A stretch of DNA of 6,462 nucleotides from Flavobacteriales bacterium (GTDB taxonomy: Bacteria; Bacteroidota; Bacteroidia; Flavobacteriales; Flavobacteriaceae), in the NCBI GenBank assembly GCA_027065935.1, contig JAMONI010000320.1:1-6462 (forward strand). Direction: 5' to 3'. A program made the translations under genes and the position numbers. The notes under the pieces were generated by a model. The model had not been told where the DNA came from. It saw only the letters and a list, made by a program, of their open reading frames with translations, and did not search any database. Positions 1-5,798 of the stretch are shown one piece after another. Position 1 is the first letter of the stretch, and each line of letters starts with the position of its first letter.

Positions 1-1677
1 ATCCGTTCCCACCGGATAAACCTCAAGAGTGTTTTGTTCGTACACGTCACGTCCGATGATGGCCGTATAGTGCGGTTCGCCCATGGGTAGCGGCATGTCG
101 TAGATGATTTTGGGATTATCGGAAGCGATATCGATCAATTGATGGTTTTGCGGATGCAACGGTCCTACCGGGTTAAAGCGGTCGATAGACAATTTGTTCA
201 AAGCGATCAAATATTTACCGCGAGGTTTTTTGGTATCGCCGTGATAAGATACCAAGTGACCGATGTTATAGTGTGAAGGAACAAATCCCAAGACGGATTT
301 TTCGCCTTTGGGGTCGTCGCTTTTGTAATCCCATTTGGTTACTCGAGAATCCACATAGATAGAGGTGTAAACCACACCGTCACGGCTATCGAATTGGGTG
401 TGAAGCGGTCCTAAGCCTACTTCAACGGATTTGTGCAATACATCTTCGAGTTTGAGAATCGGAATGCCGAATGAGTCTTTTCCGTCGTAATTTTTCTCGT
501 CGATGGCTTTTTTGATTTTTTCGAAATCATACACCCAAGCGTGCGAATCCAGTTTTCCGGCCACGATGATGAAGCGTCCGTCGGGACTTACGTCCACACC
601 GTGGGGTGATTTGGGTTCGGGAACCAAATAGAGCAATCCGTATTTTTTGGATTCTTCGATGGTGATGACGCGCATGCCGTTGATTTTCTTCTTACCGATT
701 TTGCCGGCTTTGATGAGTTCTTCGGCTTTTTTCCAGTTGGTTACGTGCAAATAATCCACATCACGTGAAGAACATCCGGCTTCAAAAGGCGGACGGCCGG
801 CTTCGATACCACCGAAGTACATTTCGGAGCAGAAGGAATTGGTGAATCCCCATCCGTAGGACACGCCTTTACCTGCGTCGGAAAGGTCTTGCGTGTAGGG
901 CGGGAACTCGAAGGTGAAGGATTCTTCTTTAATTACCCGTCCTTTGTCATTGTCGAATTTCCAGTAGGTTAGTCCTCCTCTCCAGTATTTTTTGAAGTTT
1001 TCTTCGGTCAATTCGTAGAATTTACGGTCGAACGGAGCCGGATATTGGGCGGCTTCCATGAAGTATTCGGAATTGGGTGTGAAGAAGCAACCGCCGTGAT
1101 CGGAACGGAAAATGGGGTTTTGTACCACTTGTTTTACCATCCAATCCCTTAAATCCACTATGAACACACGGGGATTGGCTTTATCGTTGATGGCCAACCA
1201 TTTTCCGTTGTATTCACCGTTGGTTTCGGAGAAGCCGGGATGGTGGGTATCACCCCACAGGATTTCGGCTCCGTCGATAAAACCGTCTTTCATCAAGTTG
1301 TAGGTTTCTTCGGAATATCCGTATCCGAAGTAGGGTTGACGAGTGTTTATGGGAATGTATTTTACCATTCGCATGGAAGGTACTACGTAAGTGGGTAAGT
1401 TTCCTTCCTGACCGCCGGAGTTGGCCGCTACGGCTTCGTCGCCGATGTTGTCGGGCGTGTAGGTTTTTACGGCGGCCAATACGTCGTCTTCGTTCAATCC
1501 GCGACGTTTTACCACGTCTTGGAAGGATTCTTTACCGCGAGGTGCTCCGATGTTACCGGAGTCCGCAGCTTTCTTTTCTTTATCACCACCGCAACTCACG
1601 GTGAACGTAGCGAGTATGAGCATGCCGGCAAGCATGGTCAGGTATCGCAAACCGGGTATTTTATGTGTATTTCTCAT
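1..1677 (-). CDS. nosZ: Sec-dependent nitrous oxide reductase NosZ, 3' end cut by window edge
   Basis: This gene encodes the terminal enzyme of denitrification, which reduces N2O to N2 outside the cytoplasmic membrane. It reads open for 559 codons from ATG at 1677 to the window edge with no stop. The N-terminus has a hydrophobic segment (about residues 13-25) ending in a lipobox-like TVSC with Cys29, followed by GGDKEKK, so a Sec-exported lipoprotein is likely. There is no twin-arginine motif, which fits clade II NosZ rather than the Tat-exported clade I. The beta-propeller spans about residues 90-540. All seven CuZ histidines are assignable: His145 and His146 (DTHHPGFSET), His194 (SDHGG), His359 (SPHGVDVSPDG), His426 (PLHTQFD), His474 (NIGHL) and His536 (EPHYTAI). 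The cupredoxin CuA domain would lie left of position 1, so its presence is unknown. The gene lies 46 bp downstream of the NosZ-like paralog and is probably co-transcribed with it. Identification is firm; lipidation is inferred. Confidence 0.95.
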   Translation of the reverse strand, partial: MRNTHKIPGLRYLTMLAGMLILATFTVSCGGDKEKKAADSGNIGAPRGKESFQDVVKRRGLNEDDVLAAVKTYTPDNIGDEAVAANSGGQEGNLPTYVVPSMRMVKYIPINTRQPYFGYGYSEETYNLMKDGFIDGAEILWGDTHHPGFSETNGEYNGKWLAINDKANPRVFIVDLRDWMVKQVVQNPIFRSDHGGCFFTPNSEYFMEAAQYPAPFDRKFYELTEENFKKYWRGGLTYWKFDNDKGRVIKEESFTFEFPPYTQDLSDAGKGVSYGWGFTNSFCSEMYFGGIEAGRPPFEAGCSSRDVDYLHVTNWKKAEELIKAGKIGKKKINGMRVITIEESKKYGLLYLVPEPKSPHGVDVSPDGRFIIVAGKLDSHAWVYDFEKIKKAIDEKNYDGKDSFGIPILKLEDVLHKSVEVGLGPLHTQFDSRDGVVYTSIYVDSRVTKWDYKSDDPKGEKSVLGFVPSHYNIGHLVSYHGDTKKPRGKYLIALNKLSIDRFNPVGPLHPQNHQLIDIASDNPKIIYDMPLPMGEPHYTAIIGRDVYEQNTLEVYPVGTD

Positions 1678-1723
1678 ATTATTCGATTTTCTTAAAAGGT
1701 TTATTGTTCGATTGAAACAACGC

Positions 1724-3940
1724 TTATTCTTCATTACCCAATTTTTCATCCAACAATTTCTTAGCACGCAAGCCTACGTCGGCGGCTTTCACTTGGTATT
1801 GCCAATATTGCTCGGCCCAGAGGAACGCGTCTTTCCATTTGCCTTCTTTGGCGTATTTCTTGTAATTTTCTTCGGCGAACTTGGCTTTGTTCAATTGGTC
1901 CACGGCATCTTCCACCAATGCTTTTACGTAAGGATACTTTTGATAATTGTTTTCTTTGAGGTATTTCACTACGCCGTTGATTACGTCGGCGGTTTCTTGG
2001 ATTACTTTAACTTTTTCTTCGTATTGTTTCTTGTATTCTTGCAATTGTTGAGGCGTTAGTTTTTCGGCCGTTTGTGCGCCGAGTGAACTGAAGTTGCTTC
2101 CCAGAGGAGCGCCTTTGTATCCTTTGGGACGTACCAAAAGGATTCCTTCCATTTCCAAGTGCAGTGCCGAACAGAATTCCGTACAGTAGTAAGGGAACAC
2201 GCCCGGACGGTCGGCCACGAAGGTCAAGGAAGCGGTTTTTCCGGGTTCGAACGAACCGTGTTTTCCGTAGGTGTCGATGGTAAATCCGTGGGTTTCGTCT
2301 TCGGCGCGTTCGAGGTTGGTCAGGTGGAAGGTAACGATGTCGCCTTCTTCCACTTCGACGATTTCGGGAACGATGTGTGAACGAATGAGGGTTCCGAATA
2401 CGTGTACGCGGTTGCCTTTACGTTCGATTTTTTCCTTACCGGCCAAAGTGCGGAAGGGTGAAGGTTCACCGGTTCGGGAGTTGGTTCCTACGGGATAGCG
2501 AATAATGGGTTTGATGGTGGTTCGTAGGATGGCTACGTTCCCATATACGTTGGCTTGTGGCAAGGTCATGGTATAAATGTCGGCCATTTCGTCGTCGGCG
2601 GAGATGTCGATAAGGTGTTGTACGCTCGGACGAACGGGGCCGGTGGAAGGCAAGTTTTTCAAGTACGCTTCTTTGTCAACGGCGATGAGGTAGTTGGAAT
2701 GCGGTTCGGTGGACAAACCTTGAGGGGTCATTAAGTATGAAGGTTTGAAGTTGAGTTTTACTTCGTCTTTCTTTTTGAGATCAACATAGTTGAAACGCAC
2801 GATTTTGCTGTCGTCGTGAGCGGAAGCGTACGCGATGTTTTTACGATAGTCGAAGGTTACGTCGATTACGTTTTTTCCTATGGCGACGGTGCCGTGTTGT
2901 ACTTCGGATGCATTAAGGTTTTTGCCCAAATTGGCTTTTACTTTGGAAGCGTCGAGAACGACCACTTCGTCGGCGGCTACCACTACGTATTTTCCGTCGG
3001 GAGAAACTTTTAATGTGCTGGCTTTGGCCGGTAATTCGATGAAGCTTACGGCTTCTTTGGCGTTGTCGAATGGTACGTAATCGAAGTTGTTATGCGATTT
3101 TTTTTCCATTCCGGCCACTTTCTTGTAGTCTATGGCATAAACGTAATATTTACCGTCTTTTGAAGCCAATCCGAAGAACATGCCGTCGCTTGCTCCTTTA
3201 CCTACGTCGTTATAATCCAAGACGTAAGGAGGGAGTTCGATGGCGAAGGATTTTTCTTTGATGATGCGTCCTTTGTGTTCGCCTTCTTTTTCCAAGCGTT
3301 CTACGGCCCAGAAGGTTACGGCGTTTTTGGCTTTGGCCATATCGGTTTCCCGGTTGTTCCAAGGGTGAGGGAACTGACCGGTTTGCACCACATAGTCGGT
3401 GTTGGGGGTTACTACGGCTTGCGGGAAGAGGTTGTTCATAATGGGATTGGATAATACTTGTTTGGTTTCGAAGTCGTCCAGTCCCATTAATGCTACTCTG
3501 GCGTTGGAGCCGTCGGTAAAGAATGCGTATTTTCCGTCGTATTTTCCGTCGGTTTCCGAAAAGGCGGGAAACCACATGTTTCCGTAGTTAGGAATACGGT
3601 TGTCGAGTGACGATTTTTTCAGCAAGAGTTGGGATTCGTCATCAAAACCGTATCCTTGCCACGGTTCGGGGGTAAACACGCCTACATATTTGTAAATACG
3701 CATGGAGGGTATTCCGTACACGATCATCGTACCGGAATTTCCCGTGCCGACAATGGCAAAATACTCGTCACGCCCCCCGCGAGGCATGAAAGTCTTAACG
3801 GCAGCCAGCTTATCTTTATCCGTTAGGCCGCGTTCTTTCATTACAGCATCCACTGTTTCCTGCGCAGCGATATCCGACATTCCCATGAGGAATATCAGTA
3901 GCGCAAACACTGATTGGGTCAACCAATTTGTTCTTCTCAT
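1724..3940 (-). CDS. NosZ-like paralog with intact CuA site but no CuZ ligands
   Basis: This 738-residue protein is colinear with NosZ. Shared blocks include IPSMR, FSET, VVTPN, VSPDGK and YPVGT. A Sec signal peptide is likely (hydrophobic residues 11-21, possible cleavage after IAA at 24-26) and there is no lipobox. Aligned to the adjacent NosZ, all seven CuZ histidines are replaced: Trp123, Phe124, Phe172, Ser308, Asp360, Gln407 and Tyr466. The C-terminal cupredoxin domain (about 505-605) keeps every CuA ligand: His551 (ETHGF), Cys586, Cys590, His594 and Met597, with Glu588 at the backbone-carbonyl position as in cytochrome oxidase subunit II. These are the only two cysteines in the protein. 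An acidic and basic helical extension follows (about 622-738). The frame is intact, so this is not an obvious pseudogene. It should bind a dinuclear electron-transfer copper site but cannot build the N2O-reducing cluster by the known ligand set. A redox partner of NosZ is my inference; a copper carrier is an alternative. Confidence 0.9.
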   Translation of the reverse strand: MRRTNWLTQSVFALLIFLMGMSDIAAQETVDAVMKERGLTDKDKLAAVKTFMPRGGRDEYFAIVGTGNSGTMIVYGIPSMRIYKYVGVFTPEPWQGYGFDDESQLLLKKSSLDNRIPNYGNMWFPAFSETDGKYDGKYAFFTDGSNARVALMGLDDFETKQVLSNPIMNNLFPQAVVTPNTDYVVQTGQFPHPWNNRETDMAKAKNAVTFWAVERLEKEGEHKGRIIKEKSFAIELPPYVLDYNDVGKGASDGMFFGLASKDGKYYVYAIDYKKVAGMEKKSHNNFDYVPFDNAKEAVSFIELPAKASTLKVSPDGKYVVVAADEVVVLDASKVKANLGKNLNASEVQHGTVAIGKNVIDVTFDYRKNIAYASAHDDSKIVRFNYVDLKKKDEVKLNFKPSYLMTPQGLSTEPHSNYLIAVDKEAYLKNLPSTGPVRPSVQHLIDISADDEMADIYTMTLPQANVYGNVAILRTTIKPIIRYPVGTNSRTGEPSPFRTLAGKEKIERKGNRVHVFGTLIRSHIVPEIVEVEEGDIVTFHLTNLERAEDETHGFTIDTYGKHGSFEPGKTASLTFVADRPGVFPYYCTEFCSALHLEMEGILLVRPKGYKGAPLGSNFSSLGAQTAEKLTPQQLQEYKKQYEEKVKVIQETADVINGVVKYLKENNYQKYPYVKALVEDAVDQLNKAKFAEENYKKYAKEGKWKDAFLWAEQYWQYQVKAADVGLRAKKLLDEKLGNEE
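1727..2077 (-). other. C-terminal helical extension of the NosZ-like paralog
   Basis: Residues about 622-738 follow the CuA domain and are rich in Lys, Glu, Ala, Gln and Tyr with no Cys. They read as several amphipathic helices, for example around QQLQEYKKQYEEKV, residues 674-695 and AFLWAEQYWQYQVKAADVGL. Aromatic residues cluster at 707-715. No heme-binding CXXCH is present, so this is not the cytochrome c domain that some epsilonproteobacterial NosZ carry. Its role is unknown; a docking or four-helix bundle module is a guess. Whether the neighbouring NosZ has the same tail cannot be seen. Confidence 0.6.
2150..2290 (-). other. CuA copper-binding region of the NosZ-like paralog
   Basis: This codes for residues 551-597 and holds His551, then the motif CTEFCSALHLEM (586-597), matching the CuA pattern C-x3-C-x3-H-x2-M. 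The set of two Cys, two His and one Met plus a backbone carbonyl is complete. In NosZ and cytochrome oxidase subunit II this site takes electrons from a cytochrome or cupredoxin and passes them on. Confidence 0.9.
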
Positions 3941-4001
3941 AATACTAAATTGTTTAGCTAAATTTTGGAAATTAAATTAATTAAGTTTTTTTGGCACAAA
4001 A

Positions 4002-4015
4002 ATGATAAAAATCAC
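4002..4015 (-). promoter_or_regulatory. Candidate FNR-type operator upstream of the NosZ-like gene (proximal)
   Basis: The minus strand reads GTGAT-TTTT-ATCAT, which matches the FNR/DNR consensus TTGAT-N4-ATCAA at 8 of 10 defined positions. Its centre (4008.5) is about 68 bp from the start codon. A class II activator at -41.5 would place the transcript start near 3967, where weak TAnnTTT-like sequence (3967-3979) is found. CRP/FNR-family regulators commonly control denitrification genes. No regulator gene is in the window, so the assignment rests on motif and position alone. Confidence 0.4.
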
Positions 4016-4049
4016 TTTTTTTGTTTTTCTAAAATAAGTAACAAATGTG

Positions 4050-4080
4050 CAAAAGATAAAAGATTTCTATTTGGAATCAA
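4050..4080 (-). promoter_or_regulatory. Possible Bacteroidota-type promoter for the nosZ-like/nosZ pair
   Basis: On the minus strand a TTG (4080-4078) is followed after 19 bases by TATCTTTT (4058-4051) with a G directly after it. This resembles the Bacteroidota layout of TTG around -33 and TAnnTTTG around -7. The spacer is very AT-rich, so chance matches are likely, and this start would compete with the one implied by the proximal FNR-type site. Confidence 0.22.
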
Positions 4081-4131
4081 TCTAAATTTGTGCGGGTTTA
4101 AAATAAAATTTATGTCATTTTTTAAGTATCG

Positions 4132-4151
4132 AAAATGACATTTGTCATTTT
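4132..4151. promoter_or_regulatory. Perfect 9-bp inverted repeat, candidate CRP/FNR-type operator (distal)
   Basis: AAAATGACA and its exact complement TGTCATTTT flank a 2-base centre. Read as a CRP/FNR site it is ATGAC-N4-GTCAT with the family's TGA-N6-TCA geometry. One arm touches the gldA stop codon, and a third copy of the half-site is at 4113-4121. On the minus strand TAAATTTT (4112-4105) lies where a -7 element would sit for a -41.5 activator. It could also be a weak AT-only hairpin at the end of the gldA transcript, but it has no GC stem. Confidence 0.4.
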
Positions 4152-5046
4152 ATTTGGATGAAGTGTGTTTTCGGAAGTAATTTTCCAAGTCTGTATTTTT
4201 CATTTCGAAGCGTAATATTTTCAATTGATGTTTGACCGCCCAATCGAAAACGGCCGAACGGATATCTTCGTTGCCTTTGAGGAGTAGTTCCCAAGTATTT
4301 CCCCCCAGGTTTTCCACCCGGTGTATTTGTTTGATTTCGTTGAATAATGCAGGTTCTACTTTCAGGTCTAATTCCAATAAGATAATTCCCGATGTTTGTT
4401 GGATGTCTTCAACGGGTTTGTCGGCTATGAGTTGTGCGCGGTCGAGGATAAGCACTCTGTCGGCAATTTTTTGGACTTCCTGCATGATGTGGGTGGACAG
4501 GATGATAATTTTGTCGTGGCTGAGTTCCTTGATGAGGTTTCGAATTTCCACCACTTGGTTGGGGTCTAATCCTGTTGTGGGTTCGTCCAAAATCAATACG
4601 GAGGGATTGTGTAAGATGGCGGCGGAAAGTCCGACCCGTTGGCGATATCCTTTGGAAAGCCGGCCTATTTTTTTGTGTGATTCGGCCAACAGTCCCGTTT
4701 TTTCAACGGCTTCCCGGATGTTTTTTTTGTTCGCACCGTATAATCCCGCTATAAACTCGAGATATTCAAAAACATACATATCGGTATATAAGGGGTTGTG
4801 TTCGGGCAGGTAGCCTACTTGTTTGCGTACATCCATCGGATTTTCGGTAACGGAATAGCCGTTGACATATACGGTACCGCCGTCGGGGCGCAGGTAGGTG
4901 GTCATGATTTTCATCAAGGTGGATTTTCCCGCTCCGTTGGGGCCGAGTAGTGCGACCACTTGCGGTTTTTCGATGATAAATCCTACTTTATCCAAGGCTT
5001 TTTGCTTGCCGTAGTATTTTTCCACGGCCAACACTTCAACGCTCAT
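4150..5046 (-). CDS. gldA: Gliding motility ABC transporter ATP-binding protein GldA
   Basis: This 298-residue ATPase subunit is expected to work with GldF and GldG membrane proteins in an ABC transporter linked to gliding motility and type IX secretion in Bacteroidota. The ABC motifs are complete: Walker A GPNGAGKST (35-43, Lys41), Q-loop region GYLPEHNPLY (78-87, with Glu82 where most families have Gln), signature LSKGYRQ (130-136), Walker B LILDEPTTGLD (151-161, Glu155) and the H-loop His186 in STHIMQE. The tail of about 90 residues after the nucleotide-binding core fits GldA length. Its ATG overlaps the stop of the upstream DUF2007 gene in ATGA, indicating translational coupling. No gldF or gldG is in view. 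A generic multidrug-type ATPase is the alternative, but the LPEHNPLYTDM block favours GldA. Confidence 0.87.
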   Translation of the reverse strand: MSVEVLAVEKYYGKQKALDKVGFIIEKPQVVALLGPNGAGKSTLMKIMTTYLRPDGGTVYVNGYSVTENPMDVRKQVGYLPEHNPLYTDMYVFEYLEFIAGLYGANKKNIREAVEKTGLLAESHKKIGRLSKGYRQRVGLSAAILHNPSVLILDEPTTGLDPNQVVEIRNLIKELSHDKIIILSTHIMQEVQKIADRVLILDRAQLIADKPVEDIQQTSGIILLELDLKVEPALFNEIKQIHRVENLGGNTWELLLKGNEDIRSAVFDWAVKHQLKILRFEMKNTDLENYFRKHTSSK

Positions 5047-5276
5047 TCCGCTTCGTTTTTGCTACGGTATTGCTCGATTAATTTTTCGGCCTTTTCCTTA
5101 TCTTCTTCCAGGACCAACACCGGCACCCGTGAAAAGCCGATGCTCGGGAAAAGTCCTTTTTCCTCCACGCCTTGGAGTACTACCCGTATGCCTTGGTTTT
5201 CCAAGTAAGCTTTCAACACGTAGGCCTCTTCGGGTGTGATGCATTCCCAAACTTTTATCCATTTTATTTCGTTCAT
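5043..5276 (-). CDS. Small DUF2007-family protein
   Basis: This is a 77-residue cytosolic protein with no signal peptide or membrane segment. It has the layout I associate with DUF2007 (putative signal-transducing protein): a beta strand (KWIKVWECI), a helix with EEAYVLKAYLENQGI (16-30), a second strand (RVVLQ), then VPVLVLEEDKEKAEKLIE (51-68) as strand plus helix. This gives a small ferredoxin-like fold. The biochemical function of the family is not established. It sits 18 bp after bcp and overlaps gldA by 4 bp, so it is the middle gene of a three-gene operon. The family call comes from recognition of the pattern and is fairly confident. Confidence 0.78.
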   Translation of the reverse strand: MNEIKWIKVWECITPEEAYVLKAYLENQGIRVVLQGVEEKGLFPSIGFSRVPVLVLEEDKEKAEKLIEQYRSKNEAE

Positions 5277-5294
5277 AATTAACTTTTTTAAGGT

Positions 5295-5756
5295 TTACTC
5301 ATACAATGACAGGATTTGGGCGGCGTGTTCGTTTGTTTTTACTTTCGTAATCACATGTTCGATTTTTCCGTTTTCATCCACAATAAACGTGGTGCGATAA
5401 ACTCCGTCGTATTCCCGGCCGTACATTTTCTTTTTGCCCCACACGCCGTATAATTTTACAATTTCTTTATTTTCGTCGGCCACCAAGTCGAAGGGTACCT
5501 TGTATTTTTCGTGAAACTTTTTTTGTTTCTCCACCGGATCGGGGCTGACACCCAAGACCTCGAAGCCTTTGGATTTCAGCAGTTTGTAATTTTCCGACAG
5601 GTTTACGGTTTCTTTGGTGCATCCTGCCGTAAGTGCCTTCGGATAAAAATAGAGAATGAGTTTTTTGCCCTTAAAGTCTTGTAATGCCACTTTTTTCCCG
5701 TCTTGATTGATGCCTTTAAATTCGGGAGCTTTGTCTCCGGGTTTTAAATTGGTCAT
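5295..5756 (-). CDS. bcp: Thioredoxin-dependent thiol peroxidase, BCP/PrxQ family, one-cysteine form
   Basis: This 153-residue cytosolic peroxiredoxin reduces hydrogen peroxide and organic hydroperoxides. It has the thioredoxin-fold core FYPKALTAGCT (37-47) with the PxxxTxxC active site: Pro39, Thr43 and peroxidatic Cys46. The supporting Arg121 is in YRTTFIVDENG. Length and order match E. coli BCP. The unusual point is that Cys46 is the only cysteine: the position five residues on, where many BCPs carry the resolving cysteine, is Val51, and the usual TPGC is TAGC. It should therefore act by a one-cysteine mechanism with an external reductant. It is the first gene of the bcp-DUF2007-gldA operon and is divergent from nth. 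Confidence 0.93.
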   Translation of the reverse strand: MTNLKPGDKAPEFKGINQDGKKVALQDFKGKKLILYFYPKALTAGCTKETVNLSENYKLLKSKGFEVLGVSPDPVEKQKKFHEKYKVPFDLVADENKEIVKLYGVWGKKKMYGREYDGVYRTTFIVDENGKIEHVITKVKTNEHAAQILSLYE

Positions 5757-5763
5757 ATTTCCT

Positions 5764-5771
5764 TACTTTTG
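5764..5771 (+). promoter_or_regulatory. Candidate -7 element for nth
   Basis: TACTTTTG matches the Bacteroidota -7 consensus TAnnTTTG at all six defined positions and would start transcription about 20 bases before the nth ATG at 5799. No well-spaced TTG is seen at -33. Confidence 0.45.
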
Positions 5772-5783
5772 ATTAGTGTTTAG

Positions 5784-5791
5784 TAAAATTA
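5784..5791 (-). promoter_or_regulatory. Candidate -7 element for the bcp operon
   Basis: The minus strand reads TAATTTTA, one mismatch from TAnnTTTG, about 28 bases before the bcp ATG at 5756. It would be a divergent promoter overlapping that of nth. The -33 region is not convincing: the nearest TTTG (5821-5818) is 26 bases away. Confidence 0.3.
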
Positions 5792-5798
5792 CGAAAAA

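Noticed and set aside
1701..1721. Small inverted repeat TTGTT-N7-AACAA between the two nosZ-family genes
   Set aside because: Five A/T-rich pairs are too weak to claim a terminator or processing site.
1550..2059. Plus-strand reading frame of 169 codons with a hydrophobic, Phe-rich product
   Set aside because: It lies antisense to the ends of two clear NosZ-family genes; Phe and Leu runs are what the complement of Lys/Glu-rich helices gives.
3527..3550. 12-bp tandem direct repeat (GTATTTTCCGTC twice)
   Set aside because: It encodes consecutive DGKY units, and the adjacent NosZ has the equivalent NGEYNGKW at the same place, so it is a conserved protein feature rather than a mobile or regulatory repeat.
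3210..3575. Minus-strand 121-codon frame rich in Arg
   Set aside because: It is an out-of-frame overlap inside the NosZ-like paralog with low-complexity Arg-rich composition.
1724..3940. The NosZ-like gene as a pseudogene or assembly duplicate
   Set aside because: The frame is uninterrupted for 738 codons, the signal peptide and CuA site are intact, and the sequence is strongly diverged from the neighbour, so it is neither a recent copy nor obviously decayed.
3923..3940. Twin-arginine export signal in the paralog (MRRTNW)
   Set aside because: The residues after RR do not fit the Tat pattern (S/T-RR-x-F-L-K); a Sec signal fits better.
4132..4151. The palindrome as a rho-independent terminator of gldA
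   Set aside because: The stem has only two G/C pairs, the true spacer is 2 bases so the loop must eat into the stem, and no clean U-tract follows. An operator is the better reading.
4232..4813. Plus-strand reading frame of 193 codons
   Set aside because: It is the antisense shadow of gldA, whose ABC motifs are complete; the shadow product is Ser/Arg-rich without any recognisable domain.
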